From Chryseobacterium indologenes (GTDB lineage Bacteria > Bacteroidota > Bacteroidia > Flavobacteriales > Weeksellaceae), in contig LAZY01000043.1 of assembly GCA_001013295.1 (NCBI GenBank), positions 33,804-97,803 on the forward strand: a stretch of DNA of 64,000 nt. The letters run 5' to 3'. The position numbers and the translations under genes are program-made. The notes under the pieces were generated by a model. It was not told where the DNA came from and ran no database searches. It was given only the letters and a program-made list of their open reading frames with translations. The number at the start of each line of letters is the position of its first letter. Position 1 is the stretch's first letter. Below are positions 1-8,269 of the stretch, piece after piece.

Positions 1-114
1 ATTGAAGTATTTGGTTTTCTAAGAACTGTATATTCTTATTTCAACAGTTAAAAAACAAATATAGAAAGATAAGTGTATAACATTACTACCAAAAAAAAGT
101 AAGCAAATCCTTTT

Positions 115-396
115 TTATATCTTTAATTTACCTTCCAGATACTGATCACTACCTCCATTTGTAACGGTTATAAAACCTTTGTAATGAGTCACTTTTATTC
201 CTAAATCATTTTTTACCTCCTTAAAATAATCTGTTTCTTTTCTATTATCTTTCACCACATCAACAATCCACTGAAAAACAGCCGATTGCCCTGTTTTATT
301 CTCAAATAACAAAGCATTTAATCTATTGATTTTTATATCTATAACGGTACTTTCATTTCCTACAAAGTCTTTATTTAATACAGTAAAATATTCCAT
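115..396 (-). CDS. hypothetical protein, 93 aa
   Basis: No family recognised. The 93-residue product has no signal peptide, membrane segment or cysteine; it looks like a small soluble alpha/beta protein with a charged middle (KDNRKETDYF) and a glycine-containing C-terminus (VTNGGSDQY). It stands alone, divergent from the lipoprotein gene that starts at 602. The start ATG at 394-396 is the only early one. Its function cannot be inferred from the sequence. Confidence 0.6.
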   Translation of the reverse strand: MEYFTVLNKDFVGNESTVIDIKINRLNALLFENKTGQSAVFQWIVDVVKDNRKETDYFKEVKNDLGIKVTHYKGFITVTNGGSDQYLEGKLKI

Positions 397-558
397 AATT
401 TTAAAGGTTGATATTTTGAATTTCTTTTGATATAATCGGAGAAAAGCCTTCTTTTATTTGGGTAAATATCTTTTTCTATGACGACAAAACGTGACGCATC
501 ATATACTTCCATAAAAAAATATTTTACTTTTTTGTCAGGATTTAAAAAAGGCTTCGAC

Positions 559-587
559 TATAGTTTCAACTACCAGTTATAACTATA
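559..587. promoter_or_regulatory. nested palindrome ahead of the spondin-like lipoprotein gene
   Basis: TATAGTT (559-565) pairs with AACTATA (581-587), and inside it AACT (568-571) pairs with AGTT (575-578) around an ACC loop. It ends 14 bp before the start codon at 602, so it would overlap the leader or ribosome-binding region. It could be an operator or an mRNA hairpin; which one is inference. Confidence 0.35.
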
Positions 588-601
588 AAAAAATAACTTT
601 T

Positions 602-1825
602 ATGAAAAAGACTTTTTTAAAAATCACAACAGCTATGGCAGGGATCATGGCAACATTTGCTCTTTCATCATGCAGCGATTCAGACAATGGAATGATGGAT
701 ATGTCCTTTCAAAGAACGATTACCTTTGAAAATGTTGTTACTCCTAAAGATTTTGTGCAAAGCGGAAGCTTTCAGGGAACAGGAACTCCTCCGGTCATTA
801 TGCCCGGGCAGTCTGTATCATTCAAGTTCAGTGCAGGAAAAACCCAGGCTCTTATGTTTGCCACCATGTATGGCGCTTCAAAAGATTGGTTCTTTGCCTC
901 TCAACAGCCAGGCATCAAGCTCTTCGACTCCAATGGAAATGCCATCACAGGTGATATTTCTTCAAGCGTGTTATTATGGGACAACGGAACGAAGGACAAC
1001 ATGACCGGACAACCTGAGAGCAAGCCTATCATGCAGGTTCCTAATGTCAATGCTTCACAATTGATGAAGCTTACTCTTACCTATAATGATGCAACTTCCG
1101 AATTTACTCTGACTATTATGAACACTTCCGGCGGAACAACTAATGAAACCCCTTTTTCTCCCGGGGTATGGGCCGTTTCCAACTATAATGGTACTCAATT
1201 ACTGAACAGCACTCCATTCTTTACGCCTAATGCTTTATCAAATCCTGAAATCACAGATATTGCCCAAATGGGAAATATTGATAAAATGAAAGTAAAACTT
1301 ATAGCCAATACAGGAATTATGACAGGGCTCTCTCCTGCATTGGTAGTCGTTTATCGCGGGGATAAAAATCCGATCTATGAATTGGGAAAAACAGATACCG
1401 GAATGGGATTGAAAGAAATTGCCCAGTTTGGTAATGTAACGAAACTTCAGAACAGCCTGAAATCGTTACCGAATGTGAAAGGTGTATATGTTGCGGGCAA
1501 TGCACCTGTGCCACCAGGAAGTAAGGTAATGACAAATTTCAATGCTGATCCCGGAGACAAGATTGTCTACGCAACCATGTTTGGCTTTTCAAATGACTGG
1601 TTCTATGCCAATGAGCAAGGTATCGAGGCAAATGTAAAAGGGGATCTTACTTCAAAAACTTCCCTATTCGATTCCGGGACGGGAGTAGACCAATATCCTG
1701 GAGCAGGAAATCACCAGGCCTTATTTGGAGGTACTCCACAAAGTGAAAGTATGCCTGTTTCTAAAGTTGGAACACAATATCCGGTTCCTGCTGTACAGAA
1801 TGTCATCAAAGTGACTGTAAACTGA
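602..1825 (+). CDS. spondin-N-like lipoprotein with two tandem repeats
   Basis: Probable surface or periplasmic lipoprotein. A lipoprotein signal ends at LSSC (Cys24). The mature part resembles the spondin_N fold twice: repeat 1 carries ATMYGASKDWFFA from residue 87, repeat 2 carries ATMFGFSNDWFYA from residue 324. Each motif is followed by a short segment with LFDS (KLFDSNGN; SLFDSGTG) and by GxPES/GTPQSES. Spondin_N is an extracellular domain of F-spondins; bacterial members are uncharacterised lipoproteins. The 407-residue length fits two domains of about 150-200 residues. The gene is monocistronic, with a strong terminator right behind it. The family call is from recognition of the motifs; ligand and role are unknown. 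Confidence 0.8.
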   Translation: MKKTFLKITTAMAGIMATFALSSCSDSDNGMMDMSFQRTITFENVVTPKDFVQSGSFQGTGTPPVIMPGQSVSFKFSAGKTQALMFATMYGASKDWFFASQQPGIKLFDSNGNAITGDISSSVLLWDNGTKDNMTGQPESKPIMQVPNVNASQLMKLTLTYNDATSEFTLTIMNTSGGTTNETPFSPGVWAVSNYNGTQLLNSTPFFTPNALSNPEITDIAQMGNIDKMKVKLIANTGIMTGLSPALVVVYRGDKNPIYELGKTDTGMGLKEIAQFGNVTKLQNSLKSLPNVKGVYVAGNAPVPPGSKVMTNFNADPGDKIVYATMFGFSNDWFYANEQGIEANVKGDLTSKTSLFDSGTGVDQYPGAGNHQALFGGTPQSESMPVSKVGTQYPVPAVQNVIKVTVN

Positions 1826-1849
1826 TAACATCATCCTGATTTTAATTGA

Positions 1850-1880
1850 AATCGCCCGGGCAGGAACTGCCCGGGCGATT
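1850..1880 (+). terminator. strong intrinsic terminator
   Basis: Perfect 14-bp inverted repeat (1850-1863 with 1867-1880), GC-rich core CGCCCGGGCAG, GAA triloop, followed by GATTTTTC. It lies 25 bp after the stop of the spondin-like gene. Confidence 0.9.
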
Positions 1881-1943
1881 GATTTTTCAAAAAGATCTTG
1901 ATGTTAATTCTCAGTAGCCTCTACTTTCTTTCGTAATTAAAAA

Positions 1944-2345
1944 TCATAGTTTTCCCAATTTCTGTAATTTATAATAAGAGTAAATATGAGCAGGAAAGAA
2001 AGCCAAAAATAGCCCACCCCACAAATAAAATTCCTTGAACATGAAGCTGCAGATGATTAAAATATAAACGATGAACGGAGCTGCAAAATAATAAACCCTT
2101 CCGTTTCTCTTACTAACCCAATAGAGCAATGATGAAAGATAAAGAACCGAAAAATTGGCAATGTACGACATAGATACCAGAACTCTTCCTCCCTGTCCGA
2201 GATCAACTCCTCTATATTGAAATTCTTCGCAAATCTGCAAAATAAACACGCCTAAAAAATAGCTTAAAAGATGAATTCCAAAGACATTATGGCTTCGGAC
2301 CAGCAGAACGATCAGTATAATCGTAATAATAAATAATACAGTCAT
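1944..2345 (-). CDS. small integral membrane protein, 133 aa
   Basis: Unrecognised membrane protein with four or five predicted hydrophobic helices (residues about 2-16, 24-38, 58-76, 84-104 and 108-124) separated by short polar loops. The N-terminal helix is uncleaved and the C-terminus ends in a basic tail (YKLQKLGKL). It is divergent from the zinc-ribbon protein at 2476 across a 130-bp gap that must hold both promoters. No motif points to a transporter or enzyme. Confidence 0.7.
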   Translation of the reverse strand: MTVLFIITIILIVLLVRSHNVFGIHLLSYFLGVFILQICEEFQYRGVDLGQGGRVLVSMSYIANFSVLYLSSLLYWVSKRNGRVYYFAAPFIVYILIICSFMFKEFYLWGGLFLAFFPAHIYSYYKLQKLGKL

Positions 2346-2475
2346 GGTTTTAGTTTAAAAAAATCAAAAATTTGCTATTTCCGAACTTTGATTTTAGAGT
2401 TGCTGAAAATACTGATAAAAGGTGTAATTTTAGTTTTTTATTTTCAACATAAAAGATTGAAAACACAAGATTAAA

Positions 2476-3450
2476 ATGGGCGACTCTAATTTCAGTTATC
2501 TTTCGGACAGCGATCTGATCGATATAATCCTTGTAGATCATCACCGGTATGGGGAAGATTATCAGCAGGAAATTTTGAATGAATTGAAAAACCGGAATAT
2601 TGATATTAGCAAGTTTGATAATGACAGCAGCTATATTCAATCTTTTATCAACGGTCTCCCAGACGGATGGAGCAGTGAAATCAAAAATATGTTTGATGAA
2701 CTTCAAGCTTCAGACTGGAACAGGTCTATGCACATACAAGCCAAAGAAAAGTACGGATATTTTCATTTCTCGGGAGGAAATTTACCGGAAAAGTTCATCA
2801 CAATTATCGAAAAACATAAAAGAATCATTGATAAGACCTGCTCGAGATGTGGTGGGAAGGAATATGTAGGTTCTAACGGTGGAGACTGGATTGAGATTTT
2901 GTGCAGAAAATGTGCTCAGAATGATCTGATTCCATATGGAATCTATAATATTTCAGAGAAAGGATTTAGTTTCCCGAAAATTGATGATTCGGATAAGGAT
3001 TTAAGCTGGGCGGATATTTCTAATGTACAGTTCAACCTTTCAGAAGATGAGCAAGCCATTACTTTTGATACCAACAGGGTTGTCAAAAGATATTATGGTA
3101 TAGAAGAGTCTTCATTAGTTTTTTATTTTTTACAAAATCTTAATTTTCTGAAGTTTATGATTGCTATTCCTGATCAGCTGTTATCTCCTTCTGATATAGA
3201 AAAAAGAACCCAATTTATCAATGCGCTCAAAAAATGTCATTTCTGTGACAAGAAAAGTTTGTATGCGGGAACCTGTAAATTATGTAGACGAAGCCTTGAT
3301 TCCCTATTGTCTAGTTCTAGAAAGCACTATTTAAAGTTTTACAACAATATCCAGAATATTATTGATGAGGAAAGAGAAGATGTTCAGTTTTCTCTTGAGC
3401 ATAACAATGAACTGAACTTCTTTTATCATAATGACTATTTTTTGGAATAA
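2476..3450 (+). CDS. hypothetical protein with two four-cysteine (zinc-ribbon-like) knuckles
   Basis: Soluble 324-residue protein of unknown function. Two four-cysteine clusters are visible: C122-x2-C125...C143-x2-C146 and C254-x2-C257...C267-x2-C270, each the pattern of a treble-clef or zinc-ribbon knuckle, so two structural zinc ions are likely. The N-terminal 100 residues are acidic and helical. The C-terminal 50 residues are acidic and aromatic. Its end lies 7 bp from the end of the convergent YifB gene. Zinc knuckles of this sort occur in nucleic-acid and protein binding modules, but nothing here decides between them. Confidence 0.7.
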   Translation: MGDSNFSYLSDSDLIDIILVDHHRYGEDYQQEILNELKNRNIDISKFDNDSSYIQSFINGLPDGWSSEIKNMFDELQASDWNRSMHIQAKEKYGYFHFSGGNLPEKFITIIEKHKRIIDKTCSRCGGKEYVGSNGGDWIEILCRKCAQNDLIPYGIYNISEKGFSFPKIDDSDKDLSWADISNVQFNLSEDEQAITFDTNRVVKRYYGIEESSLVFYFLQNLNFLKFMIAIPDQLLSPSDIEKRTQFINALKKCHFCDKKSLYAGTCKLCRRSLDSLLSSSRKHYLKFYNNIQNIIDEEREDVQFSLEHNNELNFFYHNDYFLE

Positions 3451-3457
3451 AACTGGC

Positions 3458-4990
3458 TCAACCATTCCAGAATTCACGGTCTAAGCTTCTGTACTGGATG
3501 GCCTCAGAAATATGATGAGAAAGGATCTTTTCAGATTCTTCGAGATCTGCAATCGTACGGGCAACTTTCAGAATTCTGTCATAGGCCCTTGCAGAAAGAT
3601 TTAGCTTTTCCATGGCCAGTTTGATAAGGTTGAAAGAAGTTTCGTCCAGATCACAATAGGCTTCAATTTCTTTGGGACCAATCTGGGCATTGCTACTGAT
3701 GTTAAGATTTTTATAGCGTTCATTCTGAATATCCCTTGCCTTCAAAACCCGTTCTCTGATGTCTTTGCTTTTTTCGCCCTTCCTTTTTTCAGAAAGCTGT
3801 TCAAATTCCACTTTCTGTACTTCGATATGAATGTCGATCCTGTCCAGAAGCGGCCCGGAAAGTTTGTTCATATATCGCTGCATTTCATACACAGAAGAAG
3901 TATTATTGGGATCATCAGGGAAAAAGCCACTCGGACTTGGGTTCATCGAGGCTACCAACATAAAGCTTGCAGGGTAATTTACAGTAAACCGCGCTCTGGA
4001 GATGGTCACTTCCCTATCTTCCAAAGGCTGTCTCATGACTTCCAATACCGTCCGTTTAAACTCCGGCATTTCATCCAGAAATAAGACCCCATTGTGAGCT
4101 AAGGAAATTTCTCCGGGCTGGGGATAACTCCCCCCACCGACAAGGGCAACATCTGATATTGTGTGATGTGGCGAGCGGAAAGGGCGAACAGTCATTAATG
4201 AAGCTTCTGTTCCTATCTTTCCTGCTACAGAATGAATTTTAGTGGTTTCCAATGCTTCTTTTAAGGTCAAAGGAGGAAGAATGCCGGGCACTCTTTTCGC
4301 CAACATAGTTTTTCCGCTTCCGGGAGGGCCTATCAGGATGATGTTGTGACCTCCCGCCGCTGCTACTTCCATCGCTCTTTTGGCCGTTTCCTGACCTTTT
4401 ACTTCTGAAAAATCAAACGGAAAATCATTGATTTTTTCATGGAATTCTTTTCTGGTATCCAATACGACTTTCTCAATTGCTTTCCCTTCATTAAAGAAAT
4501 CAATAACTTCTTTGATATTTTCTACGCCATACACCTCAAGACTATCGACAATGGCAGCTTCCCTCGCATTTTGAATGGGAAGAATAATTCCTTTAAATCC
4601 CTCTTCCCTTGCCTGAATAGCAATGGGAAGTACCCCTTTTATAGGCTGAAGACTTCCATCCAAAGAAAGCTCACCCATGATAATATAATTCTGGATTTCT
4701 TCGGCTAAAATCTGATCTGATGCCGCCAGAATTCCCACAGCGATACTCAGATCATACGCAGAACCTTCTTTTCTGAGATCTGCAGGAGCCATATTAATGG
4801 TAATTTTCTTTCCGGGAATCTTATAACCTACGTTTTTCAAAGCAGCGGAAATTCTGTAACTGCTTTCTTTGATCGCATTATCCGGAAGACCTACCAAATG
4901 GTATCCTACTCCGGTATCTACATTCACTTCAATGGTTATCGTCTGTGCAGCCACTCCATGAATGGCACTTCCATAAATTTTGATCAGCAT
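3458..4990 (-). CDS. YifB/ComM-family Mg-chelatase-like AAA+ ATPase
   Basis: Cytoplasmic AAA+ ATPase of the YifB/ComM family (PRK09862-like), full length at 510 residues. Order: N-terminal ChlI/Lon-protease-like domain (residues 1-170, with NMAPADLRKEG), Walker A GPPGSGKT at 221-228, Walker B region FLDEMPEF, and the C-terminal Mg_chelatase_C domain (SARAYDRILKVARTIADLE). In Vibrio and Haemophilus, ComM is a branch-migration helicase that helps integrate transforming DNA; most Bacteroidota members are unstudied. It is a single gene ending tail to tail with the zinc-ribbon gene. Confidence 0.93.
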   Translation of the reverse strand: MLIKIYGSAIHGVAAQTITIEVNVDTGVGYHLVGLPDNAIKESSYRISAALKNVGYKIPGKKITINMAPADLRKEGSAYDLSIAVGILAASDQILAEEIQNYIIMGELSLDGSLQPIKGVLPIAIQAREEGFKGIILPIQNAREAAIVDSLEVYGVENIKEVIDFFNEGKAIEKVVLDTRKEFHEKINDFPFDFSEVKGQETAKRAMEVAAAGGHNIILIGPPGSGKTMLAKRVPGILPPLTLKEALETTKIHSVAGKIGTEASLMTVRPFRSPHHTISDVALVGGGSYPQPGEISLAHNGVLFLDEMPEFKRTVLEVMRQPLEDREVTISRARFTVNYPASFMLVASMNPSPSGFFPDDPNNTSSVYEMQRYMNKLSGPLLDRIDIHIEVQKVEFEQLSEKRKGEKSKDIRERVLKARDIQNERYKNLNISSNAQIGPKEIEAYCDLDETSFNLIKLAMEKLNLSARAYDRILKVARTIADLEESEKILSHHISEAIQYRSLDREFWNG

Positions 4991-5216
4991 GGTGTGTTTT
5001 TGAAGTAAATATAATTAATATGCTATTTTGAAAATCAGGAACTTAATTGGATTTTTTTCTATGGAAAAAGATATTCTGAAAACAATATTAAGAAAAATGG
5101 ATACTGAGCTCTCTGCTTCAGTTTTATAGATACAAGTGAGGAACTGCTTTTTTTTCTTAACCTTTTTTAGGTAAATACGATCAACATATGTATAGTTTTC
5201 TTATCAGCCATCGGTC

Positions 5217-5224
5217 TACATTTG
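5217..5224 (+). promoter_or_regulatory. putative -7 box TACATTTG
   Basis: Matches the Bacteroidota consensus TAnnTTTG exactly. It lies 18 bp before ATG 5242 and inside the longer alternative reading of the gene, which is why the later start is preferred. No good -33 TTG was found at the usual distance. Confidence 0.45.
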
Positions 5225-5241
5225 CTGCAAGCTTAAGAAAA

Positions 5242-5733
5242 ATGAAATCTATATTAAACTTATCAGCCCTTTTCATGGGCTTTCTGGCTTTATCACAACA
5301 TAAAACCACAAAAGAAACTACCTCAATTGTACATAAAAATCCAACAGCCATTTTTGACCCTACTCCGTTTGCCTTTTCGCATTCTGCAACTCCTACAAAA
5401 GCTAATGGCAAATATGTTTATATATCCGGGCAAAGCGGCGGGGAAGGTCTGAATCATCAGCTATCTGAAGATTTCAGAACCCAGGTCCAATCATCGCTTC
5501 AGAATCTGAAAACAGTATTGGCTGAATATAGTTTAGAGCCTAAAGATGTTCTTAAAATTACAATATTGATTGTAGATCATAATCAGGAAAAACTCAAAAT
5601 TTGGACAGAAGAAACGAATAAAATCTGGAAAAATGATCAGCTTCCTGCAAGTACACTTATTCCGGTTCCAAAGTTAGCTTTGGATAATATGCTGATAGAG
5701 GTAGATGCTGTAGCATTTATTAAAGCGAAATAA
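5242..5733 (+). CDS. secreted RidA/YjgF-family protein
   Basis: RidA-family proteins are enamine/imine deaminases that form trimers; many paralogs have other small-molecule roles. The fold is visible as PTPFAFSHSATPTKANGKYVYISGQ, then LKNLKTVLAEYSLEPKDVLKITILIVD, ending in the family's LALDNMLIEVDAVAFI. Unlike canonical cytosolic RidA, the preferred start gives a hydrophobic N-terminus (MKSILNLSALFMGFLALSQ) that looks like a signal peptide, so export to the periplasm is likely. The catalytic arginine seen in RidA (R105 of E. coli) is not obvious: the corresponding stretch reads LPASTLIPVPKL. An upstream ATG at 5188 adds 18 residues but overlaps the probable promoter. Confidence 0.8.
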   Translation: MKSILNLSALFMGFLALSQHKTTKETTSIVHKNPTAIFDPTPFAFSHSATPTKANGKYVYISGQSGGEGLNHQLSEDFRTQVQSSLQNLKTVLAEYSLEPKDVLKITILIVDHNQEKLKIWTEETNKIWKNDQLPASTLIPVPKLALDNMLIEVDAVAFIKAK

Positions 5734-5842
5734 AAATACAGCCTCAACAGACAAGGTTCTACGTTAATAGATTGCGCAGTAATAATATACCTTTGATAAA
5801 AATTAATGACAGCCCAATTTAAAAACGTCTAAAAACAATACG

Positions 5843-6412
5843 ATGAAATTTTCAAGTGATTTAGTAATTTATGATTTAGAAGGAAGTTGCAAAACTTTTG
5901 GAAAAAATGAAATTCATGAAACGAATATCATAGAAATAGGGGCTGTAAAATTAGACAAGAAAACTTTTGAAATAAAAAGCGAATTCTCAATTTTAATAAA
6001 GCCAAAACATTTTCCAATTCTGCCTGAAATCACAGATATTACGAATATTACCAATGAAATGGTTGAAAATGAAAAATATTTTGATGAAGCTATTCCTTTG
6101 TTTTTAGATTGGTATGGAGAAAAAAATAAATCAACGTTAGCGGGTTGGGGTTTATATTATGACTTACCTCTTTTGAGGAAAGAATTTACGGAATTTGGAT
6201 TTGATTATCATCAATACTTTGTTGGTGGAGGTTTTGACATCAGAGCACTGGGGATTTATTGGCTGGCCAAAAAAAACATCTCTACATCCGGAATTTCATT
6301 GGAAAGAGTTTTAGAAAAAATGAATGTAAAAGAAGATTTTAAATTTCATAGAGCATTAGACGATGCAAAAGCAACCGCATTAATATTACAACAAATTCTG
6401 AACGAAAAATAG
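5843..6412 (+). CDS. DEDDh 3'-5' exonuclease family protein
   Basis: Exonuclease of the DnaQ/ERI-1/KapD type, 189 residues, single domain. Exo I motif DLEGSC (the usual DxE acids) lies near residues 11-13, Exo II GWGLYYDLPLLRKE near residue 100, and Exo III HRALDDAKATA near residue 172, giving the two-metal D-E-D-D plus catalytic histidine set. It hydrolyses nucleic acid ends from the 3' side; whether DNA or RNA is unknown, though KapD/ERI-like length and layout suggest RNA. Base composition is a little more AT-rich than its neighbours. It appears monocistronic. Confidence 0.85.
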   Translation: MKFSSDLVIYDLEGSCKTFGKNEIHETNIIEIGAVKLDKKTFEIKSEFSILIKPKHFPILPEITDITNITNEMVENEKYFDEAIPLFLDWYGEKNKSTLAGWGLYYDLPLLRKEFTEFGFDYHQYFVGGGFDIRALGIYWLAKKNISTSGISLERVLEKMNVKEDFKFHRALDDAKATALILQQILNEK

Positions 6413-6577
6413 TTGTCTGCTTATAACAAAGGTTGTACAATAGTGAGCAGAAAGTACATCATTCACGTTTTGTGATTCGGCAGATCTTTAATATATTATT
6501 ACCCATTCATTTCTAAAAAATAAATTCAATCATTTGGTTATAAAAAGTCTTATTTTCGGGTCCCAAACTCAATAACC

Positions 6578-6928
6578 ATGAAAAAACTATTTTTTGTATT
6601 GTACATGATCATCTTAGGCTGTGGCCATGGGGTAATGGCACAATCGAAAACTACGGAGACCAAGGCTGCTATGCTGAAGGTATTACGCAGCAAGCTCGCT
6701 AAAGGAACAGTTGAAGGGGGTGCTTCTAAAAAAAATGCTGAAAAATTTGCAGATTGCTTTACAAAAGAATTAAGCGAAAAACTGAACCTGGAAGAGCTTA
6801 CCATTTTTTATAAGCTGAATACTGCAAAGCCTGCACAAATAAAAGAACTTGAGAAACAGGCTATAAAAATAGGTTTAAAGGAGAAAATGAAAACCCTGGG
6901 AATGTCTTGCGCATCTATCCTTCAATAA
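6578..6928 (+). CDS. small secreted protein, 116 aa
   Basis: No family recognised. A signal peptide (residues 1-21, ending VMAQ) precedes a lysine-rich helical domain with two cysteines (in FADCFTKEL and MSCASILQ) that could form one disulfide in the periplasm. The pattern of the mature part (short amphipathic helices, KLNLEELTIFYKL) resembles small DUF-type periplasmic proteins of flavobacteria. It is a single gene, followed by a hairpin at 6961. Confidence 0.65.
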   Translation: MKKLFFVLYMIILGCGHGVMAQSKTTETKAAMLKVLRSKLAKGTVEGGASKKNAEKFADCFTKELSEKLNLEELTIFYKLNTAKPAQIKELEKQAIKIGLKEKMKTLGMSCASILQ

Positions 6929-6960
6929 ATCTATAATCTAACAGTTCATACCATTAAAAA

Positions 6961-6985
6961 CCGGTACAAAATCAATTTGTACCGG
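6961..6985 (-). terminator. perfect hairpin with T-run on the minus strand
   Basis: CCGGTACAAA (6961-6970) pairs perfectly with TTTGTACCGG (6976-6985), loop ATCAA. The A-run is on the left (6956-6960), so read on the minus strand it is a standard terminator; on the plus strand it lacks a T-tract. The 335-bp gap 6929-7263 between two convergent genes otherwise shows nothing I can support: the plus-strand open frame there overlaps the T9SS gene and has no coding character. Confidence 0.6.
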
Positions 6986-7263
6986 ACCCAACTATTATTA
7001 AACTAACGAAGAAATTAATATATCTGAATTCTGAATAAAAAATAAATTTAAAATCAAGAAGTCAGATGCCGAAAAGAAGAAGTTCTTTATTTGGGGTCTA
7101 TAATGCCCCATACTTAACAAGGAGATATTGCTCTACACAAGTATTAAAAAAACATAACGCTCTGATCTTCTTCTACAGTACAAGGATACTTCTACTTCCG
7201 GCACCTATACTTCTTTCCCACAATCAAAATTTTAATATATTTCTGTATTCCAATTATTTAATC

Positions 7264-8226
7264 TTATTTTTTTATAAACCTGTTCTTATATTCTGTTCCG
7301 TCATCGCTTTTAGAAACAATGATATAATTTCCAGGGACCAGGTGGCTCACATCAATTGCCTGATTATACTTATGATCATTCTTTTTCATGATCAGTTTGC
7401 CGGACATATCGATGATGGTAATTTCTTTATAGTTTTTATCTGATTCTTTCCCGATATAAAGGAACTGAGCAGTAGGATTCGGATATACTTTCAGATTGTT
7501 ATTTTTGGCTTTTACCTCTCCCGTTCCCAGATTGCTACAGAATTCCCAGTTCCCGAAGTTCAGCTCTACAAACGTAACCGGATCTAGCATATGACACTGT
7601 TCCGGACAATATTCTGTACAGGCATAAAATCCATACTTCCCATTCTGGGTAGCTACATAGGTATCTCCCTGAACCCCTGGAATAATGCAGGCATCATTAG
7701 GTGAAGGAGGATTACTCCCTGGAACACATCTGAACCAAAGGTGCTTAGCATATACCACAGGGAATATATCGTCAAACTGTACTGAAGCTCCGTTGCATAC
7801 ATTTATTGGTCCTGTATCCGTTTCTTCATAGGTTCCCGGAGTAAAAGTAGACATCATCGCTGGAAGTCCGTAAACGAATCCATCTGCAAATACAGCAGGA
7901 CTTTCTGCAATACAGTCTCCTTCCACAACTGCTACTTTAAAATAGTTCAGCTGATCTCCGCCGTTAATAGTCAGCTGCTGTGATGTGGCTCCCGGGATAG
8001 CAACCCAAGGATTATTATTGGGAGTCTGCCAGGTCCATTCCTGTTTGTACCATTGATAAGAACCGAAAGCTTGTGTCGAAAGTACTTCATTTTCTCCATC
8101 ACAGAACAGGATACTTCCAGCGATTTTTAGACCCAGCCTCGGACTGGTTATGGTAGGATTACACTGCGCCTTTATATTCAGAAAGCTGAATAATACGACG
8201 GCTAAAAAAATTAGTTTTGTTTTCAT
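7264..8226 (-). CDS. secreted protein with T9SS type A sorting domain
   Basis: Cargo of the type 9 secretion system. A signal peptide ends at FLNIKAQ (residue 21). The C-terminal ~75 residues are a type A sorting domain: VYPNPTAQFLYI opens it and the block KNRFIKK closes it, with the conserved GNY in the last third. Such domains are recognised at the outer membrane and usually cleaved after export, with anchoring to A-LPS. The middle (residues 25-240) is rich in cysteine and tryptophan and resembles the repeated Ig-like or PKD-type extracellular modules of flavobacterial adhesins; no enzyme motif is visible. Confidence 0.85.
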   Translation of the reverse strand: MKTKLIFLAVVLFSFLNIKAQCNPTITSPRLGLKIAGSILFCDGENEVLSTQAFGSYQWYKQEWTWQTPNNNPWVAIPGATSQQLTINGGDQLNYFKVAVVEGDCIAESPAVFADGFVYGLPAMMSTFTPGTYEETDTGPINVCNGASVQFDDIFPVVYAKHLWFRCVPGSNPPSPNDACIIPGVQGDTYVATQNGKYGFYACTEYCPEQCHMLDPVTFVELNFGNWEFCSNLGTGEVKAKNNNLKVYPNPTAQFLYIGKESDKNYKEITIIDMSGKLIMKKNDHKYNQAIDVSHLVPGNYIIVSKSDDGTEYKNRFIKK

Positions 8227-8269
8227 ATATAGACATTTAAGTTGATTTTTCTATAAATATCCTCTACAT

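Noticed and set aside
2350..2706. Minus-strand frame overlapping the zinc-knuckle gene start
   Set aside because: Antisense to the 2476 gene and no coding signs.
7066..7443. Plus-strand open frame of 125 codons between convergent genes
   Set aside because: Its second half is antisense to the T9SS gene and the first half has no signal, motif or ribosome-binding site; composition is not coding-like.
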